A stretch of DNA of 64,000 bases, from contig NZ_JPMI01000168.1 in NCBI RefSeq assembly GCF_000733295.1, positions 1 to 64,000 on the forward strand, read 5' to 3'. Of the stretch, positions 22,301 to 30,310 are shown in pieces. This DNA comes from Archangium violaceum Cb vi76 (GTDB lineage: Bacteria; Myxococcota; Myxococcia; Myxococcales; Myxococcaceae). Within the stretch, counting starts at the first letter, position 1. Every line of letters begins with the position of its first letter. The notes below the pieces were generated by a model. It was not told the DNA's origin. It worked only from the letters and a program-made list of their open reading frames with translations, and did no database searches. The position numbers and the translations under genes are program-made.

Positions 22301-23738
22301 TATAGGTATCATTGGGGATGCCATCGCCGTTGCTGTCGTGGTCGCCCTCGAAATAGAGCGTCTGCAGCGTGCTGGTGGAGCCGGGGTGGAGCGGCACGTA
22401 CGGGTCCGCCAGGCGCACCGAGCCGTAGAAGTAGGACGGCTTCATGACGAAGGGATAGCGGGTCTCTCCGTTGATGACCCTGGTCAACGAGCTCGTCTGG
22501 TCGCCGACCACGGTGATGCGGCCACCGGGCGTCGAGGATGCGAGCCAGGGCACACGGAACATGGTGAATTGGCGGCCCTGCCGCACGTGGGAGTCCGCGA
22601 ACATGTCGTAGACGCCCGCGCGCAGGTTGGACACCTTCCACCATTTGGTGGGGTCTCCCATGGGCGCCGTCACGTTCGCGCCGTAGACCGACTGGCTGAG
22701 GTCGGATGGTCCATAGAGGGCCCGGATGTACCTGTAATACGTGAGCGGCTCGCCGGAGATCTCGAAGGGCCCGGTGATGTCGCCATAGACAGGCGGAGGA
22801 GGCGGGGCCGGCGGGTCGGGGATATGGGGCACCTTGCAGATGCGGACGACCTCGTCACACTTGACGTTCTTCCACTCCACCGGCACCCAGGTCTGCACCG
22901 CTCCGCCACTGGTGTTGACGGTGTAGTAGAGGTTCCCGCTTCCGCTCGAGCCCGGTTGTACGTAGGTCGTGATGCGGCCGCCGTACGTGAAGGTGTTGAC
23001 GCCGCTGACCCAGGCGTTCTTCGCCCAGTCCGGGCTCGCCGCGCAGGTCTCGTCCGTGCCGAGCTGGAACTGCACGACGCCCACACACCCCGTGAGCTCC
23101 ACCTCCGTCGGCCCCGGCTGGATGTTGCGGGGCTTGACCCTCACGCCCGAGACGGTCGGGAAGTAGTAGTACCAGGTCCCCCGGTAGGCCGAGACGTTGT
23201 AGACGACGCCGTCCTCTCCTCCCGCCGCGGCTTCTACCAACATCTCGAAGGTAAGCTCGGTGGGGCTGGTGTGGGTGACGTTGTAGGTGTTGGCGCTGTA
23301 GCCACTGGGGCTGGTGCTGGAGACACTCGCGTAGCCATTGGAGTGCCACGGGTCCGCCGCCAGCATCGCCAGGATGTCGGGGTTGGTGTTCGTCAGCCGG
23401 CCCTTGCCCCGGAGGACATTGGGCCTCAGGTCGACGCTGCCCCCGCTCGCGGTGGCGGTGGCGGTGGCGAATCCCAGCCCATCTCCCCCGGCCCATGCCT
23501 CATGGGGGGCGAGCCGTTGTTCCGTGGGGATCAGGCTCCGCACTCCGTCAGGGGTGGGTGGTTCCCAGGGTTGCGAAGGATTGAACCTGTCTTGCAATGG
23601 GCCTTCGCCCGGAGGTGCGAGCACGGATGGCGGTGCATCCGGCTCAATCCCTTTCGTTTCTTCCTGTTCGGAGACACCGCAAGAAGTCAGACAAACACCC
23701 ACCAGCACGGCCAAGGACCGTGCGTGTCTTCCATACAT
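19353..23738 (-). CDS. Large lipoprotein with HYR/Ig-like domains and a kelch-repeat C-terminus
   Basis: 1461 residues. The signal sequence ends in CLTSC (Cys20), so it is a predicted lipoprotein. Residues to about 780 are a Tyr/Ser/Asn-rich exported region with a Pro-rich hinge (PPAPPPPPVYG). About 820-1110 holds HYR/cadherin-like modules (VAPTISCPD, PPEVTCPEP, SVKDAAGLEATATR) with many cysteines. About 1125-1461 holds seven kelch-type blades (SAELYDPATGTW, with GRVLV-GG), enough for one propeller. This fits a cell-surface recognition or carbohydrate-interacting protein. The ATG is preceded by GAGGGGG at four bases. There is no MYXO-CTERM; anchoring is by lipid. Confidence 0.88.
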   Translation of the reverse strand: MYGRHARSLAVLVGVCLTSCGVSEQEETKGIEPDAPPSVLAPPGEGPLQDRFNPSQPWEPPTPDGVRSLIPTEQRLAPHEAWAGGDGLGFATATATASGGSVDLRPNVLRGKGRLTNTNPDILAMLAADPWHSNGYASVSSTSPSGYSANTYNVTHTSPTELTFEMLVEAAAGGEDGVVYNVSAYRGTWYYYFPTVSGVRVKPRNIQPGPTEVELTGCVGVVQFQLGTDETCAASPDWAKNAWVSGVNTFTYGGRITTYVQPGSSGSGNLYYTVNTSGGAVQTWVPVEWKNVKCDEVVRICKVPHIPDPPAPPPPPVYGDITGPFEISGEPLTYYRYIRALYGPSDLSQSVYGANVTAPMGDPTKWWKVSNLRAGVYDMFADSHVRQGRQFTMFRVPWLASSTPGGRITVVGDQTSSLTRVINGETRYPFVMKPSYFYGSVRLADPYVPLHPGSTSTLQTLYFEGDHDSNGDGIPNDTYIDETRMYAYSGSGYSLSGFPGTFQPGTGEFASNYEQVLPNPYDLPHSWSQSSMRLRFWSEGASFSTRPGLYDPNRFRNGVLEFSPNVTRTKLMAPEDRFRIDHEYCFNEVQLFYRTDLGRFYNPTATVSGSFNGTDWQGKSISYSAGGTFYGDPYVNGYGSPQSYAQTTGLLSMTLPQGNFTVSPSAQMVNAAGDVNTANFAPISVALGCGQRLKLVPPLSVIINPINRCASGASAPVSGVVKSSPAEVDRIWYQINDGPEVQLCTNCGKDPTFSFDAALQSCENTVKVFAYSAGLPEPATGSQQVVWDDPVDGPSCPGTYCLNRPPVARCKSVTVAADEECTGGCGSVNDGSYDPDTGDSITCTQTPDCPFGMGTQRVTLTCTDKAGNASSCEATVTVKDMVAPTISCPDEQVLACTAGGAKASFTPTASDRCGGVITACSPASGTTFPVGTTATVCTAFDEAGNRASCSFGVTVRDEEPPEVTCPEPSSYECDASNAVVPPEATATDVCKLKSVTPSSTSFPLGTSTVTYTATDMAGLQATCSTTVTVTDTKPPLLTLNGEDTVSLECGIDTYTDLGASASDVCAGDLSSQVTVSGTVNPNIPGSYTLAYSVKDAAGLEATATRVVEVVKGPTNCCAPNAGHFQPTGGTHTLHLQHTSTVLADGRVLMLGGWSWAPSAELYSPATGTWTPTGSPHTNHRLHTATLLADGSVLVAGGDGASASTSAELYDPATGTWSATGNMVTYRREHRAVALTDGRVLVMGGTTSSGTLLASAEVYNPLTGSWSATGGMATARRAFTATLLEDGRVLVAGGLTDNGDECTGTNCLVGAELYDPATGTWTSAGTLGTARGFHAAALLPNGKVLVSGGGKDGAQSNAAELYDPATGAWMSTGEMLSPRRRHSLTLLPNGLVLAVGGYDASTGIHSSAELYNPLTGTWCTTGAMGQNRYEHTASLLPGGKVLITAGFSTASQYTAELYDFGG

Positions 23739-23753
23739 CGAGCCCCCTCTGCC

Positions 23754-23810
23754 TTCACAGGAAGTGTGAAGACATCACGCATTGTGAAGGAGTCGACGAT
23801 AGTCTTTCAA
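23754..23810 (-). promoter_or_regulatory. Candidate promoter and TGTGAAG operator of the kelch gene
   Basis: This 190-bp intergenic region is distinctly AT-richer than its surroundings. On the minus strand, TTGAAA (23805-23810) and CACAAT (23781-23786) are 18 bp apart and could be -35/-10. CTTCACA (23754-23760) and TGTGAAG (23765-23771) form a perfect dyad, and a second TGTGAAG lies at 23783-23789. Confidence 0.35.
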
Positions 23811-23930
23811 GGGCTTTGTAGTGTTCTTTTGCGGCTCAAGCCACGCGAAGAAGCGGATAACAGGTGTGCGTGGGAATTCATGCCAGCAATTGAAATGTGT
23901 ATCAATGGGCAGGGATTCCTGGCAAACCAC

Positions 23931-25808
23931 TCAACGCTTCACGGGCTCGGCGGTGCCCTTCCGCACCGCGTCATCCAACAGGGCCCGCGCCTGGGTTTGG
24001 GCCTCGCGGTGGGCCTTCTCCATCTGCTCGCCGAGCACTTCCATCTGCCGGCCCAGCTCATTCATGGGCGCGTTGTACTTCTCCATCTCACGGCCCAGCT
24101 CATCCATGGGTGCGCTGTACTTGTCCATCTCGCGGCCGATCTCGTCCATCTGCCGGCCGATCTCATCCATCTGCTCGTCGAGGGCGTCCTCCTCACGCTC
24201 CAGTTGCTCCAGCTGCTGCGCGAGCTCCGGGGACTTCTTGCCGTGCTCCTGCTCGTAGCGGTCCTGCGCGCGGTCGAGCTCCGCCTGCTTCCGTCCAATC
24301 TCTCCCATCCTCGCGCCGAGCACGCCCTGCTTGCCGCCGAGCTCACCCATCCTCCCGCCCACCTCGCCCTGCTTGCCGCCGAGCTCGCCCATCTTCCCGC
24401 CGAGCTCGGACATCTTCTCGCCGAACTCGGACATCTTCTCGCCCAGCGCCGACTGCTTCTTGCCGATCTCCTCCACGGGCGCGAAGGTGCTCTCGAAGGC
24501 CTTCAGCGTCGCCGCGTCCCGGACGAGGTACTCCTGCTCGTCCTGGCGCATGTAGAGGACGGGCAGCGGCCCATTGCCCGCGAGCGAGCGCGCCCTCCGC
24601 AGATCCCTCGTCGAGCCCGCCATCGTCGCGTCGTTGGCCGAGCGCAGGAGGACATAGGCGAACATGTCGTCGTCCATCTCCTCGTGAGCCACCGCCGCGC
24701 TCGGGGGTACGGGAGGCTTGGGCGGGACCGGAGGTGCCGCGAGGGCGAGCCGGGGTGTGGTGGTGGGCGTCTCGCGGGCCACCACCTGGAAGGGCACGAG
24801 CGCCACCAGGGCGAGGCCTCCCAGGGTCCAGTGAAGCCAACGAGAACGCTGCTTCGAGTCGGTTCCAGCGTGTTCCAGCATGGCGATCCTCCGTTTCAGG
24901 GCTGCGAGGTGTGACGAGGCACCAGGTGCCGCCGCGGCAGCCGGAGCGCGGGCGACACCAAAGACGAGGAGAAGACGGCCGTACTCACGGGGCCCTGCCC
25001 CGGTGGCCTGGAGCGCGGCGGCATCACAGGCCTCCTCCCGGGCGAGCGCGTACTCCCGGCACGCGCGCCGCACGAGCGGATGGAAGAAGAGCGCCACCTG
25101 CGCGAGCGTCGGCACCCAGCCGAGCCACAGGTCTCCGCGCTTCACGTGGGCGAGCTCGTGCGCCAGCGCCATGCGCTGCTCCTGTGGAGACAGGGTCTCC
25201 AGCGCGCGGCGCGGGAGGATGACCTCGGGGCGAAGGAGGCCGATCGCGAGTGGGCTCGGCGCATGCTCGGAGACGAGCAGCCGGGGGACGCGCTGGAGGC
25301 CCAGCTCGCGCCCGAGCACCTCCGCCGCCTGGTGCAGCGAGGCGTCCTCCAGGGGACGGGCCTCCCGCCGGATGCGGCGCAACTGCACGAGCCCGCGCAG
25401 CAGCTCCCGGCCCTGCCAGGCGATGCCTCCGAGCCACACCACCAGGGCGCCCATCAGCAGCAGGGGGCGCCAGTCCGTGCGCGTGTCGGTGGGCTCCGGG
25501 GCGCGCACCACCGGCGTGGGCTCGCCAAGGGGCTCGGCCGGGGCCGCCGTCCGCACGACGGCCACGGACGCCTCGGGCGCGGGCAGCAGGGGCAGGCGCA
25601 CCGGGCCGGGCGCGCACAGGCCCACCAGACACTTGAGGGCCACGAACCACCACAGCGTGGTGCGCACGGACGCGGGCAGTCTCGGCAGCAGCCGCGTGAG
25701 CGCCCACACGGCCAACGCGCAGAGCGCCCCCTGCCACGTCACCTGCCACAGCGTGCGCAGCACTCCCGGCCCGTGCTCCATCACCACGTGCATGTCCAGG
25801 GCGCTCAT
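23931..25808 (-). CDS. BlaR1/MecR1-type M56 membrane metallopeptidase with heptad-repeat C-terminus
   Basis: 625 residues. Four hydrophobic segments surround an M56 peptidase domain with zinc motif HELAH at 217-221 and the distal acidic motif REEACDAAA near 257-265. In BlaR1/MecR1 this domain is activated by an external sensor and leads to loss of the BlaI repressor. Here the C-terminal penicillin-binding sensor is absent. In its place are ~150 residues of near-perfect seven-residue repeats (G-x-K-M-x-E-L type, about 449-512, and M-D-E-I-G-R-x type, about 543-600), a likely long coiled coil. The start overlaps the BlaI-like stop as ATGA, so the two are translationally coupled. Confidence 0.85.
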   Translation of the reverse strand: MSALDMHVVMEHGPGVLRTLWQVTWQGALCALAVWALTRLLPRLPASVRTTLWWFVALKCLVGLCAPGPVRLPLLPAPEASVAVVRTAAPAEPLGEPTPVVRAPEPTDTRTDWRPLLLMGALVVWLGGIAWQGRELLRGLVQLRRIRREARPLEDASLHQAAEVLGRELGLQRVPRLLVSEHAPSPLAIGLLRPEVILPRRALETLSPQEQRMALAHELAHVKRGDLWLGWVPTLAQVALFFHPLVRRACREYALAREEACDAAALQATGAGPREYGRLLLVFGVARAPAAAAAPGASSHLAALKRRIAMLEHAGTDSKQRSRWLHWTLGGLALVALVPFQVVARETPTTTPRLALAAPPVPPKPPVPPSAAVAHEEMDDDMFAYVLLRSANDATMAGSTRDLRRARSLAGNGPLPVLYMRQDEQEYLVRDAATLKAFESTFAPVEEIGKKQSALGEKMSEFGEKMSELGGKMGELGGKQGEVGGRMGELGGKQGVLGARMGEIGRKQAELDRAQDRYEQEHGKKSPELAQQLEQLEREEDALDEQMDEIGRQMDEIGREMDKYSAPMDELGREMEKYNAPMNELGRQMEVLGEQMEKAHREAQTQARALLDDAVRKGTAEPVKR

Positions 25809-26191
25809 TCCTCCCCCTCCTTCTTCGACTTGAGCCGGGCCACGGCCTCTTCCAGTTGCCGCAGCTCCTCGTCACTGACCTCGTCGGCCTGGGACAGCCA
25901 CGTGGCGAAGGGCGAGAGCGAGCCCGCCAGCGACTTCTTCACGAAGTCCCCCACCACGCCGCGCAGCAGCTCCGCCAGCGGCACGCTCGAGCTGTACTGG
26001 TAGACGCCCTCCACCTTGCGCCGCGTGAGGTGCCCCTTCACGCGCAGCCGCTCCATCACCGTGAGGATGGTGGAGCGCGCCAGCCCCTGCGGCTCGCCGA
26101 ACTTCTCCGCCACCTCGCCCACGGTGGCGGGCCCGTGCTCCGCCACCCAGCGCAGCACCACCAACTCCTGGTCTCCTACTGGCTTCTTCAT
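25805..26191 (-). CDS. BlaI/MecI/CopY-family transcriptional repressor
   Basis: 128 residues from the ATG at 26191, the normal size for this family. The N-terminal winged helix shows GDQELVVLRWV, then VGEVAEKFGE and the recognition helix region ARSTILTVMERL; the C-terminal part is the dimerisation helix pair. BlaI-type repressors bind palindromic TACA/GTAGTCA-like operators and are inactivated through an M56 partner, here the coupled downstream gene. An in-frame start 33 bp upstream (26224) is less likely because it would place coding sequence inside operator 1 and AGGTGAGGGG precedes the inner ATG. It is probably autoregulated by the dyads at 26206-26257. Confidence 0.88.
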   Translation of the reverse strand: MKKPVGDQELVVLRWVAEHGPATVGEVAEKFGEPQGLARSTILTVMERLRVKGHLTRRKVEGVYQYSSSVPLAELLRGVVGDFVKKSLAGSLSPFATWLSQADEVSDEELRQLEEAVARLKSKKEGEE

Positions 26192-26205
26192 GCCCCTCAC
26201 CTGCG

Positions 26206-26257
26206 TGACTACAAGTGTCGTCAAGAAGCAAGGTAGCGGTGACTACGGCTGTAGTCA
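26206..26257. promoter_or_regulatory. Two BlaI-type operator dyads
   Basis: Site 1 (26206-26223) is TGACTAC-AAGT-GTCGTCA, with one mismatch in the dyad. Site 2 (26240-26257) is TGACTAC-GGCT-GTAGTCA, with perfect 7-bp arms. The sites are 18 bp long, their centres 34 bp apart, and they lie between the repressor gene and the divergent phytochelatin-synthase-like remnant. Arm sequence and spacing resemble BlaI/MecI boxes. Confidence 0.75.
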
Positions 26258-26316
26258 AGCCGGCTTGGGGGGAGTGTTCTTTCCGGGTGGAGGCCCGTGG
26301 CGAGCTGGGAGGCACC

Positions 26317-26572
26317 ATGAAGACGCTCCGTAGCTCGCTGCTGCTCCTCGGCGGAGGCATCGCTCTCGTGTCGCCGCTCACCGCCCTGGCCAGGGAGGCC
26401 ACCACGGTTCCGGCGGCGCTCGTGTCCTTCACCGAGCCCGAGTCCATCAAGCGGCTGGAGCGCAGCAAGCACGAGGTGGACTTCAACTACGCGCACGCCG
26501 GACAGCGTGGAGAACCGCGGCTACCTCCTGGTGAAGGAGGGCCCCGCGGCCCAGGCCCGCGACACGAAGTAG
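26317..26572 (+). pseudogene. Internally deleted remnant of a secreted phytochelatin-synthase-like gene
   Basis: The ATG at 26317 (GGGAGG upstream) begins a signal-peptide-like segment and then VSFTEPESIKRLERSKHEVDF, resembling the start of bacterial phytochelatin synthase-like cysteine peptidases, which normally continue to the catalytic Cys within ~25 residues. Here that frame turns into Gly/Pro-rich sequence antisense to the next gene. In another frame, bases ~26495-26572 encode DSVENRGYLLVKEGP and a stop, resembling the S-x-x-x-RG(F/Y) end of the family. The whole catalytic core (~150 residues) is missing and the two ends are out of frame. It is divergent from the BlaI-like gene across two operators, so the intact gene was probably BlaI-controlled. 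Confidence 0.6.
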
Positions 26573-26573
26573 C

Positions 26574-28304
26574 TCAGGTGCGCTCGAGCACCAGCGGCAC
26601 CCAGTCCGCGCCCAGGCGCAGGTGGGGCACGGTGATGGAGCCATCCGAGGCGGCGGTGACGGTGCCGCTGGCCGTGCCGAAGGTCCAGCGGATGCGCTCG
26701 CCGGGCAGGCACCGGAAGCGCTGCATGCGCCGGGGCGTCACGTCCACCACGGGCGAGTCGGTGACACCCGGGCCAATCACCGCGCGCAGCGGCAGGACGA
26801 AGCGCCCGTGCGTGTCCACGAGCTGGAGGGTGTCCCAGCGCAGCGAGCGGTTGAGCATGCCCGCCACGTCTCCATCCCAGCCCGTGTCTCCGGCCACCTT
26901 CGGGTCTCCCGCGTAGCCGGAGTCGTTGCGCCAGGGCTGGCGCCCGTTGCCGGCCATGCCCGGGTTGCCGTCCCACGTGGAGCGGCTGAAGGCCGGGAAG
27001 GCCAGGTCTCGCCGCAGCAAGGTCTGCGCGTCCGAGCGCGGGTTCCAGCCCCGGGTCCACCAGCGCGGGCCCAGCCAGGGGTCCGCCTCCACGTGGCCGC
27101 CCTCGTCCCAGACGGCGACATGGCCGATGTGCTGGGACTGCAGCATCCCGTAGAAGGACTCGCCGGTGAGGCTGCTGGGCCCCACCACGGAGCCGAAGTG
27201 GATGATGGGATCGTCCTTGCCGTGCTCCAGGAAGAGGAATTGCGAGCGCGCTCCGGGCTCGTCGCGCAGGGCGCGCGTCAGGTCCAGCCGGCTCCAGACG
27301 CCAATGCCGTCCGTGTCCGGCACCTCCTCCTCGGGCATGCCCCACAGCGAGGAGAGCTGCGCCAGCCGCCAGGGACGGTGGGCCCGCGCCACCGGCTGCG
27401 CGTGCCGGGCGAACACCCCCGCGAAGTGCCGGGACTCCAGCAGGCCGAGCGCCAGCGCGCCCGCGCCGCCCATGGAGTCTCCCTCCACGAAGACGCGCTC
27501 GGGGTCGGCTCCCGGGTAGCTGCGCAGCACCCACTCCAGCAGCGCCAGCACCCGGCGCGCGGTGTACGGCGGTACCGCCCCCGCCAGCGTCTGGCTCCGG
27601 GGCAGGCTCTCGGAGTAGCCCCACCAGTACGTGAGGTTCGGGTCACTCGGCTCGATGACGAAACGGTCCGGGGACACCTGGGTGGGCGGGGGCCAGTTGC
27701 CCACGCCGTGCAGCCGCACCGTCACCGGCATGGGGTAGCCGGCCGAGGCCGACAGCGGCACCGACACCACCGCGGCGAAGGTGCGCCCGGCGTACCCGGG
27801 ACTGTCCAGCCACGCGTCCGTGGGCTGCTCCAGCGTCAGGCGCAGCGTGCCGTGCAACTCCTCGCTCTGGAGGATGCGCGGCTCGGGCGGGCGCACCGTG
27901 TCGCGCACGGCGATCGTCATCCGCGTCTGCGCCGTGGCCCGGCTGTCCTGGGCGGTGAACCTCACCTCGTGACGCCATCCCCCCTGGATGAAGTCCGGCC
28001 GGAAGGTGAGCGTGCGAGCGGCCTCGTCCCACTGCGCTCCCGGCGGCAGCCCGTCCACGAAGACGCGGGTGGCGCCCTGCGCGCCCTCCACCTGCACCGT
28101 GACGCGCAGCACCTCCTCCTCGTTCACCGTCTGCAGGGGCGGCACACGCAGCGTGAGGGTCTGGGGACCGTTTGTCATCAAAGGATCCGTCTCGGACTGT
28201 GCGGATGCGCCGCGGGGCGAGTCCACCAGCAACATGGCCAGCAGCCCCAGCGCGAACGCCGGGTGCCGCGGAATGCAAGACCGGAACAGCCTCCCCCAAC
28301 GCAT
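26574..28304 (-). CDS. Secreted alpha/beta-hydrolase (PHB depolymerase/esterase-like)
   Basis: 576 residues. A signal peptide ends near PRGASAQ (about residue 36). Residues ~48-140 form a beta domain resembling an Ig-like or cadherin-like fold. The hydrolase part has an oxyanion strand (VTVRLHGVGNW) and nucleophile elbow GDSMGG at 275-280 (Ser277), with candidate acid and histidine in EHGKDDPIIHFG and DEGGHVEAD. The arrangement recalls extracellular poly(3-hydroxyalkanoate) depolymerases and feruloyl-esterase-like proteins; the substrate is not assignable from sequence alone. Stop at 26574 faces the stop of the remnant at 26572. Residues ~440-490 are rich in Asp, Gly and Asn and may bind calcium. 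Confidence 0.78.
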   Translation of the reverse strand: MRWGRLFRSCIPRHPAFALGLLAMLLVDSPRGASAQSETDPLMTNGPQTLTLRVPPLQTVNEEEVLRVTVQVEGAQGATRVFVDGLPPGAQWDEAARTLTFRPDFIQGGWRHEVRFTAQDSRATAQTRMTIAVRDTVRPPEPRILQSEELHGTLRLTLEQPTDAWLDSPGYAGRTFAAVVSVPLSASAGYPMPVTVRLHGVGNWPPPTQVSPDRFVIEPSDPNLTYWWGYSESLPRSQTLAGAVPPYTARRVLALLEWVLRSYPGADPERVFVEGDSMGGAGALALGLLESRHFAGVFARHAQPVARAHRPWRLAQLSSLWGMPEEEVPDTDGIGVWSRLDLTRALRDEPGARSQFLFLEHGKDDPIIHFGSVVGPSSLTGESFYGMLQSQHIGHVAVWDEGGHVEADPWLGPRWWTRGWNPRSDAQTLLRRDLAFPAFSRSTWDGNPGMAGNGRQPWRNDSGYAGDPKVAGDTGWDGDVAGMLNRSLRWDTLQLVDTHGRFVLPLRAVIGPGVTDSPVVDVTPRRMQRFRCLPGERIRWTFGTASGTVTAASDGSITVPHLRLGADWVPLVLERT

Positions 28305-28435
28305 GGTGCCACACCCTCACGGATTCGAAGCCCTACTCGAGTCACTGAGCAAACCGCGTGCCCCTGACGCGCACGCGAACCGTCGTCCTGCCGTCGCTGT
28401 TCCCGGCGCCGCTGCTCCCGCGACGCCCGCTTGCT

Positions 28436-29203
28436 TCACGGATGGTCCGGATGCAGCCGATGCCGCCACCGGCTGCGCTGCGCCGTGAGCGCATGATTCT
28501 CGAAGAGCTTCACCAGCACCACCCCCGCGACGAAGCCACCCACGTGGGCCCACACGGCGACGCCTCCCTCTGCCTGGAGCCGGTTGAGCTGGGGCAGGCC
28601 GGTGAGGAGCTGCAAGCCGAACCACCACAGCAGCACCGCCCAGGCGGGCAGGGGGATGATGCGGAAGATGATGAAGAAGATGAAGAGCATGTTCACCCGC
28701 ACGCGCGGGTAGAGGATGAGGTAGGCCCCCATGATGCCGGAGATGGCGCCCGAGGCTCCCACCATGGGGATGGGGGAGGAGGGGTCCACCACCACCTGCG
28801 CCGCCGCCGCCGCCAGGCCGCAGACCAGGTAGAAGACGAGGAAGCGCAGCCGGCCCATGCTGTCCTCGACGTTGTTGCCGAACACCCAGAAGAAGAGGCA
28901 GTTGCCCACGAGGTGGCCCCAGCCCCCGTGGAGGAACATGGAGGTGATGGGGGTGAATCGGTTGATGGGGTCGTTGTCCACCACGCAGTCGAGGCCCGGC
29001 CCCAGGCGGACCCGGAAGCCTGGCGGGGCCTGTCCGGTGAGCTCCCCCGGGACGAGCCCGAGGTCGCACACGCTGGAGACCAGGGCCAGCATGTTCAGGC
29101 CGGCCCCCTGCACGAGCACCCAGGTGGCGCCGATGACCGCGAGCAGCAGGTAGGTCACCACCGGAGTGCGGAGTGTGGGGTTGTCGTCGCTGAGGGGAAT
29201 CAT
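28436..29203 (-). CDS. Rhomboid-family intramembrane serine protease
   Basis: 255 residues and at least six hydrophobic helices. The rhomboid signature is complete: HGGWGHLVGN at 92-101 in TM2, the catalytic serine in GASGAISG (Ser151) and the catalytic histidine in AHVGGFVAG (His220). A ~55-residue loop between TM1 and TM2 contains two cysteines (46 and 73) that could form a disulfide outside the membrane. Rhomboids cut transmembrane helices of other proteins in the bilayer; the substrate is unknown. It is monocistronic and divergent from the hydrolase gene at 29333. Confidence 0.92.
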   Translation of the reverse strand: MIPLSDDNPTLRTPVVTYLLLAVIGATWVLVQGAGLNMLALVSSVCDLGLVPGELTGQAPPGFRVRLGPGLDCVVDNDPINRFTPITSMFLHGGWGHLVGNCLFFWVFGNNVEDSMGRLRFLVFYLVCGLAAAAAQVVVDPSSPIPMVGASGAISGIMGAYLILYPRVRVNMLFIFFIIFRIIPLPAWAVLLWWFGLQLLTGLPQLNRLQAEGGVAVWAHVGGFVAGVVLVKLFENHALTAQRSRWRHRLHPDHP

Positions 29204-29332
29204 CGGACGGCTCCAAGATGTCCACGGTGGAGCGGTGGGGGAGGGGGGAGCGCTTCGGGCCTGTACGGCGCCTGACGTCCCCGCCCCGAGGCCGCTTCCT
29301 CACGATAGGGGACGACCCTAGCTCTGTGCCCC

Positions 29333-30298
29333 ATGAATCCCATCACCCCTCGCCTCGTTTCCTTGCCGGGTCTGCGCATGCAGGTGTTGGAGGCGGGCCC
29401 CGCCCATGGGCCGCTGGTGCTCCTGCTCCATGGTTTCCCCGAGCTGTCCGAGAGCTGGCGCGAGGTGCTGCCCCGGCTGGCCGAGGCGGGCTTCCGCGCC
29501 GTGGCGCCGGACCTGCGCGGCTATGGCGGCACGGACCGGCCCGCGGACGGTTATGACCTCGACACGCTGGCGGGCGATGTCGTCCAGCTGGCGAGGCACC
29601 TGCAACCGGACAGGCCCGTGTACCTCGTGGGCCACGACTGGGGCGGGGCCATCGCCTACCACGTGGCCGCCATGCACCCGGAGGTGGTGGAGCGGTTGGT
29701 CGTGGTCAATGCCCCTCATCCGGAGCGGATGACACGGGAGATCTGGAAGCCCGGCCAGCTGGTGCGCTCCTGGTACATCTTCTTCTTCCAGTTGCCCTTC
29801 CTGCCCGAGCTCCTGCTCTCCGCGCGGGGGGGAGCCCTGGTGCCGCGCATGTTGCGCCAGTGGATGGTGGACCCTTCACGCGTCCCCCCGGGGCGGCTGG
29901 CGGAGTACGAGGCGAACTTCTCCAGCCGCGAGGCGGCGCGCGCGGCCATCGACTACTACCGCGTGGCGTTCCGCCGCGCCCTGGACCCGCGCCGCCTGTT
30001 CGGGTCGAGGCCCTACCCGCGCATCCGCGCGCCCTTCCTGCTCATCTGGGGCGAGCGGGACACCGCCCTGCGCAAGCAGCTCACGCGGGGGTTGGAGCCG
30101 TACTTCGAGCGGAAGCCCGCGGTGCACTACCTGCCCGAGGAGGGCCACTTCGTGCCGATGGAGGCCCCGGAGAAGGTGGCGGCGCTCCTCCTCGAGCACT
30201 TCTCCGCGGGGCGGCCCATGACGGACGCGGAGGCGCGCTGGCACCAGGCGCCGCGGGCCCATCCGGAGGCCCAGGAAGAGCCTCGGCCCCCGGCGTGA
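29333..30298 (+). CDS. Alpha/beta hydrolase, epoxide-hydrolase type
   Basis: 321 residues. It has the oxyanion motif HGFPE at 33-37, nucleophile elbow GHDWGG with Asp102 (an aspartate rather than serine, typical of epoxide hydrolases and haloalkane dehalogenases), a cap region with several aromatic residues, the acid in WGERDTAL and catalytic His in EEGHFVP. HGFPE and the conserved Asp favour soluble epoxide hydrolase over dehalogenase. It is cytoplasmic. No clear Shine-Dalgarno precedes the ATG at 29333, so translation may be leaderless. The C-terminal ~25 residues are Pro/Glu/Ala-rich and outside the fold. Confidence 0.87.
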   Translation: MNPITPRLVSLPGLRMQVLEAGPAHGPLVLLLHGFPELSESWREVLPRLAEAGFRAVAPDLRGYGGTDRPADGYDLDTLAGDVVQLARHLQPDRPVYLVGHDWGGAIAYHVAAMHPEVVERLVVVNAPHPERMTREIWKPGQLVRSWYIFFFQLPFLPELLLSARGGALVPRMLRQWMVDPSRVPPGRLAEYEANFSSREAARAAIDYYRVAFRRALDPRRLFGSRPYPRIRAPFLLIWGERDTALRKQLTRGLEPYFERKPAVHYLPEEGHFVPMEAPEKVAALLLEHFSAGRPMTDAEARWHQAPRAHPEAQEEPRPPA

Positions 30299-30310
30299 CG
30301 GGCACCGGCC

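Noticed and set aside
26573-26916. Continuation of the phytochelatin-synthase-like frame to 26916
   Set aside because: The tail is Arg/Pro-rich antisense of the esterase gene; the family-like end is found in another frame stopping at 26572.
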